Positions 9,941-21,148 of a stretch of 64,000 bases of DNA are shown piece by piece. The stretch comes from Aspidapion aeneum (taxonomy: Eukaryota; Arthropoda; Insecta; Coleoptera; Brentidae): positions 66,647,908 to 66,711,907 of the forward strand of contig OY755038.1 in NCBI GenBank assembly GCA_963576565.1, read 5' to 3'. Below the pieces are notes generated by a model. The model searched no databases. It had not been told where the DNA came from and was given only the letters and a program-made list of their open reading frames with translations. The position numbers and the translations under genes were made by a program. The first letter of the stretch is position 1; every line of letters begins with the position of its first letter.

Positions 9941-12900
9941 TATGTTTTCTACGCATACGACAAAGAGAACTGCTTATAAGGTTGGCGCTTCTTATACAAA
10001 TAGGTATATAACATAAGATGTAAGATGCCGCTTTTCTAGTACATAGGGACACCTAAAATATAACGCTTCTGATACACTCTTACCACTCCTACAGGACTGC
10101 CGATAATTACGTCAAATTTTAATAGTGATCAATTTAATTAAATTATTATTTAAATTATGTCTGATTTCTTAAGGGAAGCAATGCTTTTCTTGCTTACATG
10201 GACCGCACACCAGTGTAAATCATTTAAAGATAGCTTTTTTAAAGCAAGGTATTTTATAAACGTTATAAATATAAAACAACTAGATGAAAATAAAATGCGC
10301 GCATCCAAAAAAATTTATAAAAAATGAGAATATTTTTGAAAAAAAAAATTATGATTTTAAGCTAAAATTATGTTCAACAATTTATCTAGGCAAACATATT
10401 CGGTTTAGCAGAAAATTTATTTTTAACAATGTTTTAATTCTTGACATTTATAAACAATTATTCATTTCTTGTGGAATTTTAATTTATTATTTGACGACCT
10501 AAAACGTAGGCGTAAAAATATACAAGCCAAAAGCAGAAAAAACAATTTATTAAAGTGGGGTGTCAAGTAAAAACATCGAAACAGCGAAAAAAGATTAATC
10601 AAAGTGAACGATGTGTGTACGGCTTTGTAACATTGTAACTTGGAAAGTTTTCCGAAGAAAGATTTGGTTTAGATGACTTGTGAATATATTGTTTATTGAG
10701 CCCAATTTAACGTTTGCAATAATAACATTGACTTTAGGCCTCTCCAAAGATTTGTAGACTAGAGAAATTTTTAAACATACAAACAAGAACCCACTCAAAC
10801 CACCACCGATAACAAGAAATACAATATAACTAAATGAATGATAATTTCCTTTTTGACCTTATCAACAACGGTAGCAGCAGACAAAAAAATTACGTTATAC
10901 ATTAATCGTGTGAGTTTAGGTGCCCATAAACTGGCAAAGTATTTTGCTTTGTCATGTTGCATTAGGATTAATAGCCTATAAAACAGATTCATAAAATAAT
11001 CAATTTAAAATTAATAAGTAAATGCATGGATTGATGATTTAAGATCTTTTAGCAAACTTGTTTTTTATTTATTTTTCAATTTTCCAAGATTCAGAACTTA
11101 CTTGCGGCGCATATTTTGATTTGGCGCCGCACAGTGATCTAGGGCGAGGTCATAAGTAGTCAAATCCGACATCCTGATAACATCCTTAACCAATGCCAAT
11201 TGAACCCTTAAATGACCCCAAGATTAGTACAATTTTGGTGCATAATCACCATAAGCCTAAAGGAAAAAAATAAAACAAATTATAAGTAAGGCAAACATTA
11301 TTCGTGGAAAAAACTAAAGACATTTGCATGTAGGGTAAGGATTGAGCTTTTAAGCAGTGTTAAAACACATGGTAAGGACGTGTTGGTTTTTACGTCATAT
11401 TTTTTTAATGAAACGTTATTTTAAAAATGGTTCCTGCTAATTACATACACTAGATCTTTTAAAGTATACTTTGTTCCGGCTTGCTGGTATATAAATATGA
11501 TGTCCCAAGGCTTACTGAGTAAATCTAAATTATACATTCACCCGCCCTGACCCGCCCATGAGGGCAACAGAGATAGTGTAACGAATGTTGTCCGGTGCGT
11601 TATCATTGCCACCAAGCATTCTTTACGGGATTTACTGGTGACATCATTATGACGGACCCGGGCCAAATTCATTCGCCGGACACAGCAAATCCCGCTAGAT
11701 ACACTTGGTGGCAATAAAAATTAAATAAAAAACATAAATAAAAATTACATTTTCACCTCCAACCGTTTTAGTTGCATAGCTATAGCAAACGTATTGAATT
11801 TAGTAATCTAAAAAATCTTATTCGCTTCTCACTGTATTTCTCTTCTAAAAAATGTGTAGCTAATAAAAATCGCTAGCGCAACATTATATTAGTTGGCCGC
11901 GCTTTGATCACATGTTTATACAAAATAGTGTGTATTATTTGCGTTCGCGAACATATTTTGTCAAAAAAACACTTAAATCTGGACCCTAAAGCTTTAGCCT
12001 TAATTCTTGATTGATTAATGTATAAACATGTAATTTTGATATTTCCCTTAAAAAAAAAATATTGTTTTCAGTGTATGTTTTATATAAGTTGTAAGTATCA
12101 GAAATTATTGGTAACGAAATGTTTTTATCTTTGATATACTAATGTGCATTTTTAATTGTGGTTAAGAATAATATGTCCTGTTAATAAATTTTGTATTCTG
12201 AAACATGTTATATTCAGCTATTTGTTATAAATTATTTTTAACAAATACATTTGTTTATTTTTTAAATATGCCAATACTTATTAAAAATATTAACTTTAAA
12301 AATTTCATAAGGCTGAATTAATTTTTTATTTACAGTTAATTAGTTTAGCTTCCTATTAACAAAAAACTAAAATAAAATTTCTTTGATACTAAAAATATTT
12401 CGCGCTCCGAATATGTCATATCCCCTAGGTGTTTGAACTTGCGCAGTATAAATATTAAAAAATATAATACGTATGCAAAAAGTTAGATTAAGAAAGCAAC
12501 TACCGAAACCAAAAAAAAATCCTTAAAATTTTCTTTATTAATGAAAAAATGACTTATGACTGCTTTCTGAACTAGCCAGGTCACTGTGCGCCGGGTGTCT
12601 TTGTCCTGTCCCCTGTCACCCTGGTAGCTACGCCACTGTGCCGTAAGGTAAGGTGATCGTGAGCGCTCACCAATCTCAAGACGCTATTCTTCACGGTCAG
12701 TAAAGTGAGATGTCAGAAGGATGAATTTAAGTTCACCACCTTTCATCATGAAAATGAATCCACAAGAATTGTTGTGGTATTTATAATTTTACATTTGGCC
12801 ATCAGTTTTATTTTAGCAAGCTTGTTTTGAAGTGTGGAGGTTCGTAACATTAATGTTATTGATTAGTTCCCTATTTTTATTAAAAAAAGCCTACTATTAA

Positions 12901-13033
12901 AACAAAACAAACAACTAAATAGAAGGTTAGAAACGCCACAATAACTCACGGGACTCATTTTGTTATTCTGGGACTTTCCATTTTCTGAGGATCAATCGCC
13001 CAGTTTCGCATTTTAAAAAATCACAAACATCAA
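9941..13033. other. No gene seen
   Basis: About 3 kb of AT-rich sequence. It contains an interrupted inverted repeat at 11606-11616 / 11704-11714 (TTGCCACCAAG) and a hAT-like terminus at 12621-12638 (TGGTAGCTACGCCACTG). No protein motif was found on either strand. Confidence 0.45.
11589..11714. repeat. Inverted repeats with a GC-rich core
   Basis: TTGCCACCAAG (11606-11616) is inverted at 11704-11714, and CGGGATTT (11627-11634) at 11687-11694, in nested order. TGTCCGGTG near 11589 also has an inverted partner (CGCCGGACA, 11675-11683) that breaks the nesting. The local GC content stands out from its surroundings. The type of element is unknown. Confidence 0.4.
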
Positions 13034-13107
13034 ATACCTGCCCAGAAATCGAACCCAGATCGCCCGTTTGTCTAGCAAATATTGTTACCACTACGCTACT
13101 GACGACA
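13034..13107 (-). other. tRNA-derived SINE head or pseudo-tRNA
   Basis: The minus strand reads A box TAGCGTAGTGGT and, at tRNA-like spacing, B box GGGTTCGATTTC, followed by a T run (13012-13020). Both internal RNA polymerase III promoter boxes fit well. The acceptor ends do not pair clearly, so a SINE head is more likely than a functional tRNA gene. Confidence 0.5.
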
Positions 13108-15080
13108 ACGAATACATTTCCCCAAGGAAAAAGATGGAGAACTTGAGATCACCGGTGAACTTAAGTTCACCGATAAAAGTGAACATTTCGCATACCTTAT
13201 CTCACTACTACAAAACTTTCCACAAACTCCTATTTGCGTTCCAGCTAGTGTTTAAATGTATATTGCGTGCGCTTTAGGATTCTTCTCCTTGTACTGTTTT
13301 TTTACCAGTCCGATGGCCACTTAAAACGCCGTTATTATTGATTGTTGGATCAGATGGCACAAACTTAACAAATAACACGGTGAGGCCTTGGATATCCAAA
13401 AACGAATTAAACATTGTTTTGATAGGCCTTTGTTAATCGCGGTTGTCTCGCCGGCTGGGCTCGGGATCATATTGCAAGGACCACGATTAATCTCCAATTC
13501 TATTCTACTTAAGCGTCTCTTCGCTTGGAGTCTAATATTAATCTATTGCTCTTGTTTTACTTCATTAATTTTCTAGAGCATATCTAACACCTCAATATTT
13601 AAATATCTAAAAACCAAAATGATATTTAAAGTTAAATTTACAATACAATAAACATTTAATGCACTGAATGCATTAAGACAATTTGCATCTATTGGACAAT
13701 TTTACTACTTTGCCTGAACAAACGTTAATTAGTAGTACTATTGAAAAGAAAATCTTATTATTTATACAATTTATTAAAGTTTAGTTTAAATGATATAGAA
13801 GGGTATGATTTTATTGTAAATAAGAATAAAATGTGAGTTGTTAAATAAAACAGAAAAAAAAGTCAGATCTTACAGCTTTTCATAATAATTTTCTTGATCT
13901 ATTCTTAAATTTTTATCGGCAAATAATATTTTAAATCATTTATTCTTACTGTGAGAGTTTAAGAAATTATTTATTGGTGCACAATTACATTCTTCAGAAT
14001 GTGAACATAACTTTGAAAATGGGCAAACCAAAAATAATTGGGGCTCTTGTAAGTATACATTGGTATTTATAAATTATAATTATAAATTTCTTTTATGATA
14101 AAACAAGCACCAATATTTTACTACAATGTCATGAATAAGATTTACCTTTTAAACATTACCTCCAAAAGTATAAAAACGGTTACGGTTTTATACGGTAACT
14201 AAATTCCTCATGGTTATTACATATATTTTTAGCAAAATCTCCCTCCTATTCCATGTTTACCCCCATAGAATTTTTGTTGGAAACTTCACATGATATACCG
14301 ATTAAATTTTTTTCTGCCCACAAGGCTGTATGAAAGGCTAGTGACAAAATTTATGGATTTCTTTATTCTGCAGTATCAAAAATTCTTCACCCTGTCTCAC
14401 TTACGTTTTGTCCCGGGTCGATCCAGGAGCTAATACTCCCCGGGGACTTCGGAAACGTAAAGGCAACTGAAAAGTATCTTACTGCATAAAATATGGGGCC
14501 CAACTTTATCAATAATTTCATTTTAGCCTGGTGGCAGGAGCAAAATTCAAAATTATTATAGAAAAGAAAATTTATAATGCTTTGCAAGTTTCTTCTTTGA
14601 TATCAAAAGATACTTGAATTGACAAGTTTCACACCTGTAAGGTAATTGAACAAATAAAACATATTTTTATTTTTCTTATTCTTACAGTAAAACAAGCGGT
14701 GGCATAATGTACGTTTAGCCAAATGTAAGTCAAAAAATTAATCTGCCTTTGCTACCGTTCGCACACCCGAAAGGCCTGTTCTAAGATTTATGAGAAGAGA
14801 TGTAATTTAGAGAAAACGGTAGCACTATGAATGGTACAGTAGCTGATACGGTATCTATATTTGTGGACATGTACAAAGCAGGCTCGCAAACATGTTATGA
14901 GGCACTTGTAGTGTGCAGGCAGACCTCGCTATTCGAGACGAACACAAAGAGATTCGCAGTTAGTTCGTGAACGTCGATTTGCAAATTTTTTTCAAAAGTA
15001 CACATGTCTTGTAACTAAAAACATATAAATACGAGGGTGGCAGTCACGTAGCGAGCGGCCCTTCACTGCGGTTTGCATGT
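13108..15080. other. No gene seen
   Basis: AT-rich with short open frames only. No motif, RNA gene or terminal repeat could be supported. Confidence 0.45.
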
Positions 15081-16125
15081 TTAACCTTTTCCGGTGACTG
15101 GACTTTTTACGGGTTACTGTCGACTAACAGTACCTATGCACAGAATGGGAATAACAGAAGAGAATGACAAAACAGGTTGAACATGAACTGTGCGAATGTC
15201 CGGCTATTGCACGTTTACGTCCCACTTTCAGTAAACTTCCAATTGATTCAGAAGGTCTGAAAAATATCTCACACAAACTGATCATATGAACCTTTTTGGA
15301 GGATAAAGCATACAGTAGTGAGAAACCACTTAAAAGTGAGCCACAATAAATCCACTAGTGGTTGCAGTGGAAGCGCTGCAAGGCCCACTCACATATGAAT
15401 CATCAACTCCTCCTGACGGTGCTCCTTCTCAACTTTTTGGCACAGAGACGGGAGTTTTTGCAACGGCAGACAGGCGGCTATCGTAAATAGACACTATAGA
15501 AAAAAATTACCATCTATTAGAAAGTAACTTTAAAAAACTAAAACGTTATATCTAAGTATTTAAATGCAGTTTTTATTGAGCTTAGAGGTAAAGTTAAATT
15601 CAAAAAATCATTGAAAAAATAGGTACATATTCTTATTATAGCTAGACGACTAATTATAGAAGCATCTTTATTACAGATAAAGTAAACTCAAGAAACAATA
15701 AAAATATAGGTTGATATTCTTAATTTAATCTACTTATAAAAAAACATATTTGTATTATTTGGTTCAGTAAAGACCTGCTGCTACTACCATGGCAAATATT
15801 CGTGTTCGTATTCCTGATATTTTTGGAAACGTGGGACTATACATTGGCCATCCCGCACTTTTCGCATGGGTATTTTGTCTTCTTGTCGTGTGTCGCTTAT
15901 AAGCGACGGTGTCGTGAATAGAAGGTGCTCATTCGTTGACAAGCAAACACTGCCGTAAACGTTTCGACACCCGCCCTTCTGCGAATGCAAAAAAAATATA
16001 TGTCTCCAAGGCAACGACAGCTATCTAGACACAAAATGAACAGGTGTCGTCAATAGACGACAGCCGTCCGTCTGCCAAAAAAGTTACTGTCGTTAAGGGT
16101 GCGGCAGCCGTCCGGAAAGGGTTAA
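15081..16125. mobile_element. piggyBac-like non-autonomous element
   Basis: Both ends read TTAA followed by CCYTTTCCGG (15081-15094; inverse at 16112-16125), 13 of 14 positions matching. TTAA target duplication with CCYTTT ends is the hallmark of the piggyBac superfamily. The subterminal word GTTACTGTCG occurs near both ends (15113, 16083). The ~1-kb interior has no transposase; the open frame at 15784-16014 (minus) resembles nothing I know. It contains the 53-bp motif (15353-15405) also found at 54343. Confidence 0.65.
15353..15405 (+). repeat. 53-bp motif, copy 1
   Basis: Matches 54343-54395 at 47 of 53 positions or better by eye. Core words are GCAGTGGAAG and GCCCACTCACATATGAATCAT. The copy at 54.3 kb can fold as GGGCT-GCAA-AGCCC, a hairpin with a GNRA loop. 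Confidence 0.6.
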
Positions 16126-17142
16126 AACCAAACAAAAGCGAGATGATACTGATACATCATCTGTTACTGTAACAGCTCGTTTACAGGATTTGCTCGTGCG
16201 CGCTTTATACATATGCCAGGATTGCATAACGGTGAGTAGATTCTTTAAAAAAGGAACAAATTCATCGTGGGATTATGCCATAGAAGTTATAGGAATAGGA
16301 ATATTGCAAGTAATCGTACATTGATCTGTGTCAGAGATCTGTATACCCCCATCATCTGATCTCTCGTCAGTGGCTTCATTTTTAGTTAGTTGGCCAGCTA
16401 CATCAGTTTCATATTAGCTAGAATTAGTAAAGGAACAAACCTCTGTTGAAAGCGGTTTTATAGTTGGCTGATAAAACCTGTAATGTTGCCGACGGCGCGG
16501 CGCGGGCGACGAATCTTGACCAATACAGTTTTTAGCTTTTTCTTTTACAAATTTAGAATTTACATATTAAAAAATTATTATTTTTACCTAATAATAGGTA
16601 AATAAGCTATAAGGTATACCCTGGAATTTAGCACCGGGTTTTAGCATCTATTTATTTTCGAAAAACGTGCAAGCCTTTAGGGCAAAAGGTGTGTAGGAAA
16701 AAGTCTTTCTGAGAGCAATTCAATCAAAAAATATATTCTGTGTACCCGAAAATATTATCCACCCTCACAATTTTCCTTATACGGTTCATCCTATCTTTTG
16801 CAATCCCTGTGATAATATCGACGACGCAAAAAATAAAAGGAAACAAATATATACCTTATATTACAGAATATTATATTAAATAAAATTATTTTTATGAAGC
16901 CTAATCAGGCCATTATTATTAGAACAAATTGCAGTAATAAAACCTATATTGCAGCTTATATACTAGGGAGACAAATTTAAGCTAATTTGACAACAGTACA
17001 TCTGTTATTGAACGATTTAAATTAAAAGGAACAATCTCGGCCCAAACTTACCTGTCTTTTATGGTTCATACTTGTTAAACTAGTACCATCCGGCGCGGCG
17101 GGCTAATAGGAATTGATTGTTTTTTTTTAATTAAGTCATGCC
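16126..17142. other. No gene seen
   Basis: AT-rich. Two GC-rich islands (GCGCGGCGCGGGCG near 16497 and CCGGCGCGGCGGG near 17090) stand out but were not linked to a feature. Confidence 0.4.
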
Positions 17143-18055
17143 TTGCTTAAAAGGTCGGAGAAATTGGAAGAAATTGGAGAGAGCATTGCTCAGAGTATGA
17201 GTGCAAAATTCGATACGAACATTTCTGCCGTTGGATCCATGTCTGTGCCATCTAGATCTTATTCTACTGCTTTACAAAAACCATCTAAGCTGATTGTTCG
17301 TCCAAAAAACCCAGACCAGCTACCCACAGCTACCAAAGCCGCTATCATGGACAATATGAATCTGGCTGAGAGCGACATTCAATTGAATAGTATTAAGCAT
17401 GTCTCAAATGGGGGTATTTTGCTTGGGTGCAGTAGTGACTCGGATGCATCTAAATTCTGTGAAATGGCCAAAGAAAAGCTGACTGCAGACTACGAGATTA
17501 TTGAGCTACAGGGATCTGAGTTGAGTTAGAATTGTGGGTCTCTCAGAAAAGATTGACTCAAATACACTAGATGGATTGTTACGTAAACAAAACTCTTCAA
17601 TTTTTGACGTTGCGTCCAGTTTTAAAATTCTGAGTGTTACACCTACTAAAAAAAATCCTAATATCTATCAGGCCACCATTCAAGTTAGTGCTGATACTTT
17701 CAAAAAATGTCTCGATAGGGGTAGGGTGATTGTTGGGTTGGAAAGTTGTAGAATTTTTGAAGCAATTCATATTCCTCGTTGTTATACGTGTAACGGCCTT
17801 CATCATGTATCAAAATATTGCAAAAAACAAACAGTTTGCCCTCTCTGTACTGGTCCTCATGTGGTAAAATCTTGTCCTTACAGTAATAAAAATGATTTTG
17901 TGCCAAAATGTTCCAATTGTGAATTTCATAACACAAAGCACCAAAATACAATACCAACAAATCACGCTTCCTGGGATTATAGACATTGTGGTGTCTATAA
18001 AAGGTCTCTTGAACAAGCAAGGCGAGAGATTTTCGGTTCAATAAAAAACATATAG
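17143..18055 (+). pseudogene. LINE ORF1 (gag-like, zinc knuckles)
   Basis: RNA-binding ORF1 protein of the LINE, acting as a nucleic-acid chaperone in the ribonucleoprotein. The first part (to 17529) is a helical, RRM-like region with no visible start, so the N-terminus may be missing. A one-base shift near 17525 moves the frame, and the second part (to 18055) holds CCHC knuckles: CYTCNGLHHVSKYC, CPLCTGPHVVKSC and CSNCEFHNTKH, then NHASWDYRHCGVYKRSLEQARREI. This knuckle series and tail are typical of Jockey/CR1-group ORF1. The stop at 18053-18055 lies ~60 bp before ORF2 sequence. Confidence 0.75.
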
Positions 18056-18079
18056 CAACCACAGGATAGCACCGTAACA

Positions 18080-19536
18080 GTGATTCATGATATTCTTATT
18101 CCTCCATATGATAACACCCTGTCATTAAAATCTAATACCTCTTGCTTTCACCACAATTTATCTGTTTACTATCAAAATGTTCAAGGATTGAACAGACTCA
18201 CCAATGTTATTTTTAACTCTTCCTCTGACTGCCAATATGACATTGTGGCGTTAACGGAAACTTGGATTCAAGAGGGGGTTTATAGTTCTGAACTTTTTCC
18301 ATCACGATTCACTGTTTTCAGAAAAGATAGAAACCTTAAAAGTACTCAATTGTCAACGGGGGGTGGCACTCTACTTGCCATAGACAGTAGTTTTTCGTCC
18401 TCAAAGTTAAATCTGGAGGTTTTGAAAATATCCCATTAATTGATGTAATATGCGCCAAAATCTCGCTGGAATTTACATCAGTATACATCATATTATTTTA
18501 TATTCCGCCCAACCTAAATATTAAGTATTACGAGACTATCTTTGAAATCCTAATATCTTTGGAATATCTGTACAACGCTAGCTTAATTATTTTAGGGGAT
18601 TTTAATTTAAGGGAGTATTCAGCCTATTTTCTCCAGGGAATTCCTTGCAATCGTCTTTTGCCTTTTCTTAATTTTATTAATTTCATGGATCTAACCCAAT
18701 GTAATGACGTTTTGAATTCTGAAAATAGATTACTCGATTTGGTCCTGTGTAATAAACCGTGTTCTGTTGAACGCGCCAAAGATACATTGGTTAGAGAGAT
18801 TTTAATACATCCTGCTCTTGTTTGCTTATTTCAATATGTGTCTAAATCTAGGCATAAAAAGACAGCTGAATTGAACATTTTCTATAATTTTCGAAAAGCT
18901 AATTTTGTAGGGCTGTATGACAGTCTCTGTAACACTAACTGGGATTTTTTAGATAGATTTACTGACTGTGATGAAATGTGTAACGCTTTTTATCAAAAAC
19001 TTTATGATACATTTGATAACTTTGTTCCGAAGACTAAGCAAGGCAAGCGGAGCTATCCTCCATGGTTTACGTCTGATATAGTTAAATCAATAAAAAGGAA
19101 ATATAAACTCTGGCAAAAATACAAACTTAACAGGGATCCCACAGTTCTCAGCAGATTTCAAGATCTCAGAAGGGAAATCAAGGGCAACATTAAACGTAGC
19201 TTTAGGGCATATTGCTTAAGACTACAGAGCGATATCAAATCGAGTCCTGCAACGTTTTGGCAGTTTATAAAGACGAAAAAAGGCAATTCGGCGATGCCTA
19301 GTTCTATGTCTGATCGTTCTGGTAATAATGAAAATGGACCGCAAGAAATTGCGGAGTCTTTCGCAGAATTCTTTAAGGTGTCCTTTTTGATAAATGATGA
19401 TGTTGATGCTTCTGTGCCGAACAACCAGGGCCTAAACAGCGACACATTTAGCATGCCTCAATTCAGCAAAGAGTATGTTTTAAAGTGCCTAAAAAAAATT
19501 AAACCCAAAGGAACTGCCCACAGTGGGACCCGATAA
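18080..19536 (+). pseudogene. LINE ORF2 N-terminal part: APE-type endonuclease
   Basis: The endonuclease nicks target DNA to prime reverse transcription. Visible motifs: LSVYYQNVQGLNRL (18146-18190), IVALTETWI with the catalytic glutamate (18243-18270), and LGDFNLREY (18592-18618). The terminal SDH-type motif is degraded (expected near 18800). A frameshift near 18418 separates the first two motifs from the third, and another near 19515 separates this part from the reverse transcriptase. ORF2 should be one continuous frame, so the gene is broken. Confidence 0.75.
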
Positions 19537-20980
19537 AGTACCGGCTTTTTTTCTTAGGGACTGTGCGCCTATCTTGGCGCTCCCTCTAAGCAAAATTTTT
19601 AATTTGTGTACAGCGTCTTCCAGATTTCCGAAAGCCTGGAAAATTTCTAAAATTACACCTGTCCTCAAAAAGGGTGATGTTAACAAAGTCGAAAATTATA
19701 GACCGGTTACAATAATTAATAACTTTTCCAAAGTATTTGAAATCGCCCTAAACGATCATTGGTGCTTTTATATGAAAAATAAAATTTCTCCTTTGCAGCA
19801 TGGGTTTATGAAAAAACGTTCAACAACAACGAACTTATTATGCATTACTCAATATATAACTGATGCTTTTGATGAATGCCTGCAGGTTGATGTGGTATAT
19901 ACTGACTTTTCAAAGGCTTTCGATCGGCTTGACCACAAACTATTGCTTAACAAACTTAGTGATGCGGGACTTTCTGCGTCAGACGTTGCTTTTTGCTCCT
20001 CTTACCTTGAGGGTCGTACGCAATATGTTGAATGCAGTGGTCGGGCCTCTCGGGAGTTTCTGGTGGGGTCGGGTGTACCACAGGGATCTATTTTAGATCC
20101 CCTCTTTTTCATACTTTTTATTAATAGTATTGTGTGTGATCTTGAAGTTGAGGTTCTATTATATGCTGATGATATGAAGATATATATTCGGGTTAGGAGT
20201 CGCGATTCTTGTCTCAAGCTTCAGAGAGCTTTGGATAGGATAGTCAACTGGTGTGTTGTGAATAAACTGCCATTGAACCCTTTAAAATGTAATATTATGA
20301 CATTTACTCTGAAACAAAGTAAGATTATGTTTGACTACTCTATCGAAGGGCAAATTTTACACAGGCCCAAGGTTTTTAAAGATCTTGGAGTGACCTTTGA
20401 CCCCACAATGTCATTTGTTGATCACATTAATGAAGTTGTTAATAAGTGCTGCAAATCCTTAGGGTTTATAATAAGAAATTCTCGTGAGTTCACTAACATG
20501 GATCTTATTAAACTTTTGTATTTGGCTTTTGTCCGATCAATATTAGAATACGGTGCTATCGTGTGGAATCCACACTATAATGTTCATAGTGAACACCTCG
20601 AATCAGTACAGAGAAGACTTCTTAAATTTATTTCATTTAGACTAGACGGTACTTATCCTCCAATCGGATATCCACACAAGGACCTACTCGCGAGACATAA
20701 GTTAGAAACACTCCAAGACAGAAGAACGAAATCTCAGGTAATTTTTATTACCAAACTGTTAAAAAATGAAATTGACTGTCCGCAGTTTTTGGAACGAATT
20801 AATTTTTTGGTTCCCAGACTCCAGTCACGAAATCCACCCACCTTCTACCTACCCACACCGAGACTTAATATTAACAAATTTTCACCCTTACATAGCATGT
20901 GCAATAGTTGTAATAAACTTGTGAATAACTTAGACATATTTAATTGTAATGTATCGCAAATCAAGAAACTTACTTTGTAG
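19523..20980 (+). CDS. LINE ORF2 reverse transcriptase part
   Basis: About 485 codons open without a stop. Reverse transcriptase motifs in order: NYRPVTIINNFSKVFE, HGFMKKRSTTTNL, YTDFSKAFDRLDH (first catalytic Asp), GVPQGSILDPLFF, LLYADDMKIY (catalytic YADD near 20163-20172), and PLNPLKC. A C-terminal region with RSILEYGAIVWNPHY follows, as in Jockey/CR1 elements. The core looks catalytically complete although the upstream gene is frameshifted. The true start of ORF2 is upstream; this entry begins where the frame becomes open. Confidence 0.85.
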   Translation: MGPDKVPAFFLRDCAPILALPLSKIFNLCTASSRFPKAWKISKITPVLKKGDVNKVENYRPVTIINNFSKVFEIALNDHWCFYMKNKISPLQHGFMKKRSTTTNLLCITQYITDAFDECLQVDVVYTDFSKAFDRLDHKLLLNKLSDAGLSASDVAFCSSYLEGRTQYVECSGRASREFLVGSGVPQGSILDPLFFILFINSIVCDLEVEVLLYADDMKIYIRVRSRDSCLKLQRALDRIVNWCVVNKLPLNPLKCNIMTFTLKQSKIMFDYSIEGQILHRPKVFKDLGVTFDPTMSFVDHINEVVNKCCKSLGFIIRNSREFTNMDLIKLLYLAFVRSILEYGAIVWNPHYNVHSEHLESVQRRLLKFISFRLDGTYPPIGYPHKDLLARHKLETLQDRRTKSQVIFITKLLKNEIDCPQFLERINFLVPRLQSRNPPTFYLPTPRLNINKFSPLHSMCNSCNKLVNNLDIFNCNVSQIKKLTL

Positions 20981-21148
20981 TTAACTGTTAAGTAGGTATA
21001 TATGTATGTTTGTTTTAATTTTGATTTTTAATTTTAGTCATTTGAATATTATTTGATACTTTTGTATAACCTACTCTTTTCCCATTCTGTAATTGGCTTT
21101 GCTGTAGAATGGTGTAAAATAAATAAAAAAAAAAATAAAAATAAAAAA

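Larger units (their letters stand above)
17143..21148 (+). mobile_element. Jockey/CR1-type non-LTR retrotransposon, 5'-truncated and frameshifted
   Basis: Plus-strand LINE with ORF1 (CCHC-type gag), ORF2 endonuclease and reverse transcriptase, and an A-rich AAATA-type tail at about 21117-21148. At least three frameshifts split the reading frames (near 17525, 18418 and 19515), while the reverse transcriptase core stays open. No convincing target site duplication could be matched across the ends, consistent with 5' truncation or decay. Confidence 0.85.

Noticed and set aside
9050..12638. One 3.6-kb hAT element bounded by CAGCGGCGTAGCTAG and TAGCTACGCCACTG
   Set aside because: The flanking 8-mers differ and subterminal sequences are not alike; they are more likely ends of separate elements.
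14760..15080. Possible helix-turn-helix transposase fragment
   Set aside because: Frames are short and residue matches too weak to name a family.
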